Source: Candidatus Saccharibacteria bacterium UBA949
GTDB taxonomy: Bacteria; Patescibacteriota; Saccharimonadia; Saccharimonadales; Saccharimonadaceae
Direction of reading: 5' to 3'
NCBI GenBank assembly: GCA_002293245.1
Contig: DBCV01000013.1
Span: 29,704 to 52,332 of the forward strand
DNA length: 22,629 bases
Of this stretch, positions 21,679 through 22,629 are shown in pieces. Under the pieces are notes generated by a model that saw nothing but the letters and a program-made list of their open reading frames with translations, had not been told where the DNA came from and ran no database searches. A program made the position numbers and the translations under genes. Each line of letters starts with the position of its first letter. The first letter of the stretch is position 1.

Positions 21679-22629
21679 CTATGGAGTGCGAAAAACGTTG
21701 TCGCTATTCGCACTCCAGTAGAGAATATCGGAGAAACGATCAAGTGGCGATATTAGCGTACTATTAGGGCTGAAAATCGCCACGTTTTTGTTGTAGAGAT
21801 ATGTCATTTTTGCCTGATAAAGTCCTACCGCTGGAACATCGGTTAGCCAACGGCGAACGAATGCTTCGTACTTAGCTGTTCGCAGGGCATTGTCGGTCGT
21901 AGCGCGAGCCGATAGTAGTTGCTCATCAACGACGGAACTTGACCAATTTGATAAATTAAACCCTGTCTGCGAAATGTTGCCGGAATAGTAGTAAGCAAAC
22001 ATATCTGGATCTGAACCCATTTCGATTTCGTAAATTAAAATGTCGTAGGCGCGTGGCGCAATTACGTTGCCCTGGAAATCTTGACCGGGTGCGGCAGGAT
22101 CGACAATTTCCAAATCTACTGTGAAACCAATTTGTTCCAGCTGACGTTTAAAGTTGTCGGCAGTCGAGCCCAGTATGCCGCGGTTACTTGTGACGAGTCT
22201 CAAGGTTGTTTGTTTGTCGCCGGTGGCGTCATTAAATAGGTTTTTTGCACCCTCGAGGTCGTATCTGTATGATGCAAGATCTACATTGACTTGGATTTGC
22301 GATGGCAGAATCGGCAAGTTGAGTGGAGTTAACGCAGCGGTTTGGGCGGAAAGCCCCCGCTGTTCTAGGTTCGTCGTCACATCGTCCCTTAGGGTATTGG
22401 TGTTGACGCCTTTTTGTATTGCCCGTCGAATGCGGACATCCGAAAGTATTGTGCTTTTAGTATTTAGAAAGGCGAATACCCCGCTGTTGACTAACGTCTC
22501 GCGTACGTTGATGTTGCCATTAGTGATGTCGCTCAGTTCGGTGATTGCCAGTTCAGCAGAGCCGGAAATTTCACCACCATTTAGGGCTGAGGCTATTTCC
22601 TCGCGGCTCAGATATGGGTGTACAACGAA
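21679..22629 (-). CDS. Family 5 extracellular solute-binding protein (peptide ABC transporter), 5' partial
   Basis: The frame is open to the right edge of the window, so the N-terminus with its signal peptide is missing; a GTG at 22380 is internal, not the start. About 316 C-terminal residues are seen. Near the edge the frame reads HPYLSREEIASALNGGEISGS and then ILSDVRIRRAIQKGVN, the usual SBP_bac_5 stretch. Later parts include YDLEGAKNLFNDAT, QLEQIGFTVDLEIVD, YDILIYEIEMGSDPDMFAYYYSG and WLTDVPAVGLYQAKMTYLYNKNV, all typical of OppA/DppA-type lobes. Such proteins bind oligopeptides outside the membrane for import. It converges on the surface operon with an 11-bp gap. Confidence 0.88.
   Translation of the reverse strand, partial: FVVHPYLSREEIASALNGGEISGSAELAITELSDITNGNINVRETLVNSGVFAFLNTKSTILSDVRIRRAIQKGVNTNTLRDDVTTNLEQRGLSAQTAALTPLNLPILPSQIQVNVDLASYRYDLEGAKNLFNDATGDKQTTLRLVTSNRGILGSTADNFKRQLEQIGFTVDLEIVDPAAPGQDFQGNVIAPRAYDILIYEIEMGSDPDMFAYYYSGNISQTGFNLSNWSSSVVDEQLLSARATTDNALRTAKYEAFVRRWLTDVPAVGLYQAKMTYLYNKNVAIFSPNSTLISPLDRFSDILYWSANSDNVFRTP

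Noticed and set aside
22380..22380. GTG start for a short solute-binding protein.
   Set aside because: The same frame continues upstream to the window edge with family-like sequence.

Overview
The window looks like part of a small-genome Patescibacteria (CPR) chromosome, most likely Saccharibacteria (TM7). This is an inference from gene content and style, not a database match. The signs are a VirB6/TrbL-like protein with a very long Ala-rich tail, a short TsaB, a ComEC without a visible metallo-beta-lactamase domain, Cys-repeat and PDTG-type surface proteins, densely packed operons, and many mRNAs that appear to start at or next to the ATG. Most of the window is roughly 50 % GC. One kinase-like gene at 14585-15463 is clearly more AT-rich.

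Layout. (1) 2-2434: 3' part of a VirB6/TrbL-like membrane protein of a type IV secretion or pilus system. (2) 2435-3145: no convincing protein gene. It holds a minus-strand RNA of about 490 nt with a perfect consensus promoter and an intrinsic terminator, plus a 16-bp-arm palindrome upstream of the next gene. (3) 3146-3754: SLOG/LOG-type nucleotide-binding protein. (4) 3751-3877: a 127-bp segment bounded by perfect 11-bp inverted repeats that supply the stop codons of both convergent genes. (5) 7544 down to 3874, minus strand: a five-gene carbohydrate operon, gap - rpiB - rpe-like - pfkB-family kinase - unknown gene. (6) 7688-12698, plus strand: metG, tatD, tRNA-Lys, comEC-like, tsaE, short tsaB. 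(7) 14405 down to 12673, minus strand: FtsB/DivIC-like protein and a CapA/PgsA-like protein, each with its own promoter. (8) tRNA-CAU followed by an AT-rich APH-fold kinase and a MerR/GyrI-like regulator with a classical 19-bp-spacer promoter. (9) 18759 down to 16334, minus strand: a small membrane protein and an unusual histidine kinase. (10) 18940-21667, plus strand: a three-gene surface operon (small secreted beta protein, DUF916-like membrane protein, PDTG-anchored protein). (11) 21679-22629, minus strand: the C-terminal part of a family 5 peptide-binding protein of an ABC transporter, running off the window.

How it fits together. The central operon covers lower glycolysis and pentose-phosphate interconversion. 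The plus-strand block handles tRNA charging, tRNA modification (TsaE/TsaB) and DNA uptake (ComEC). The right end is a cell-envelope block of sensor kinase, surface proteins and peptide capture, which fits a surface-dependent organism.

The most interesting signals are: the unidentified strong minus-strand RNA; a recurring operator-like palindrome, (T)GTTGTAA-N3-TTACAAC(A), at three sites; an in-frame palindromic insertion inside metG; five genes whose -10 box ends 6-8 nt before the ATG (leaderless mRNAs); and a histidine kinase with two DHp-like hairpins separated by a membrane hairpin.
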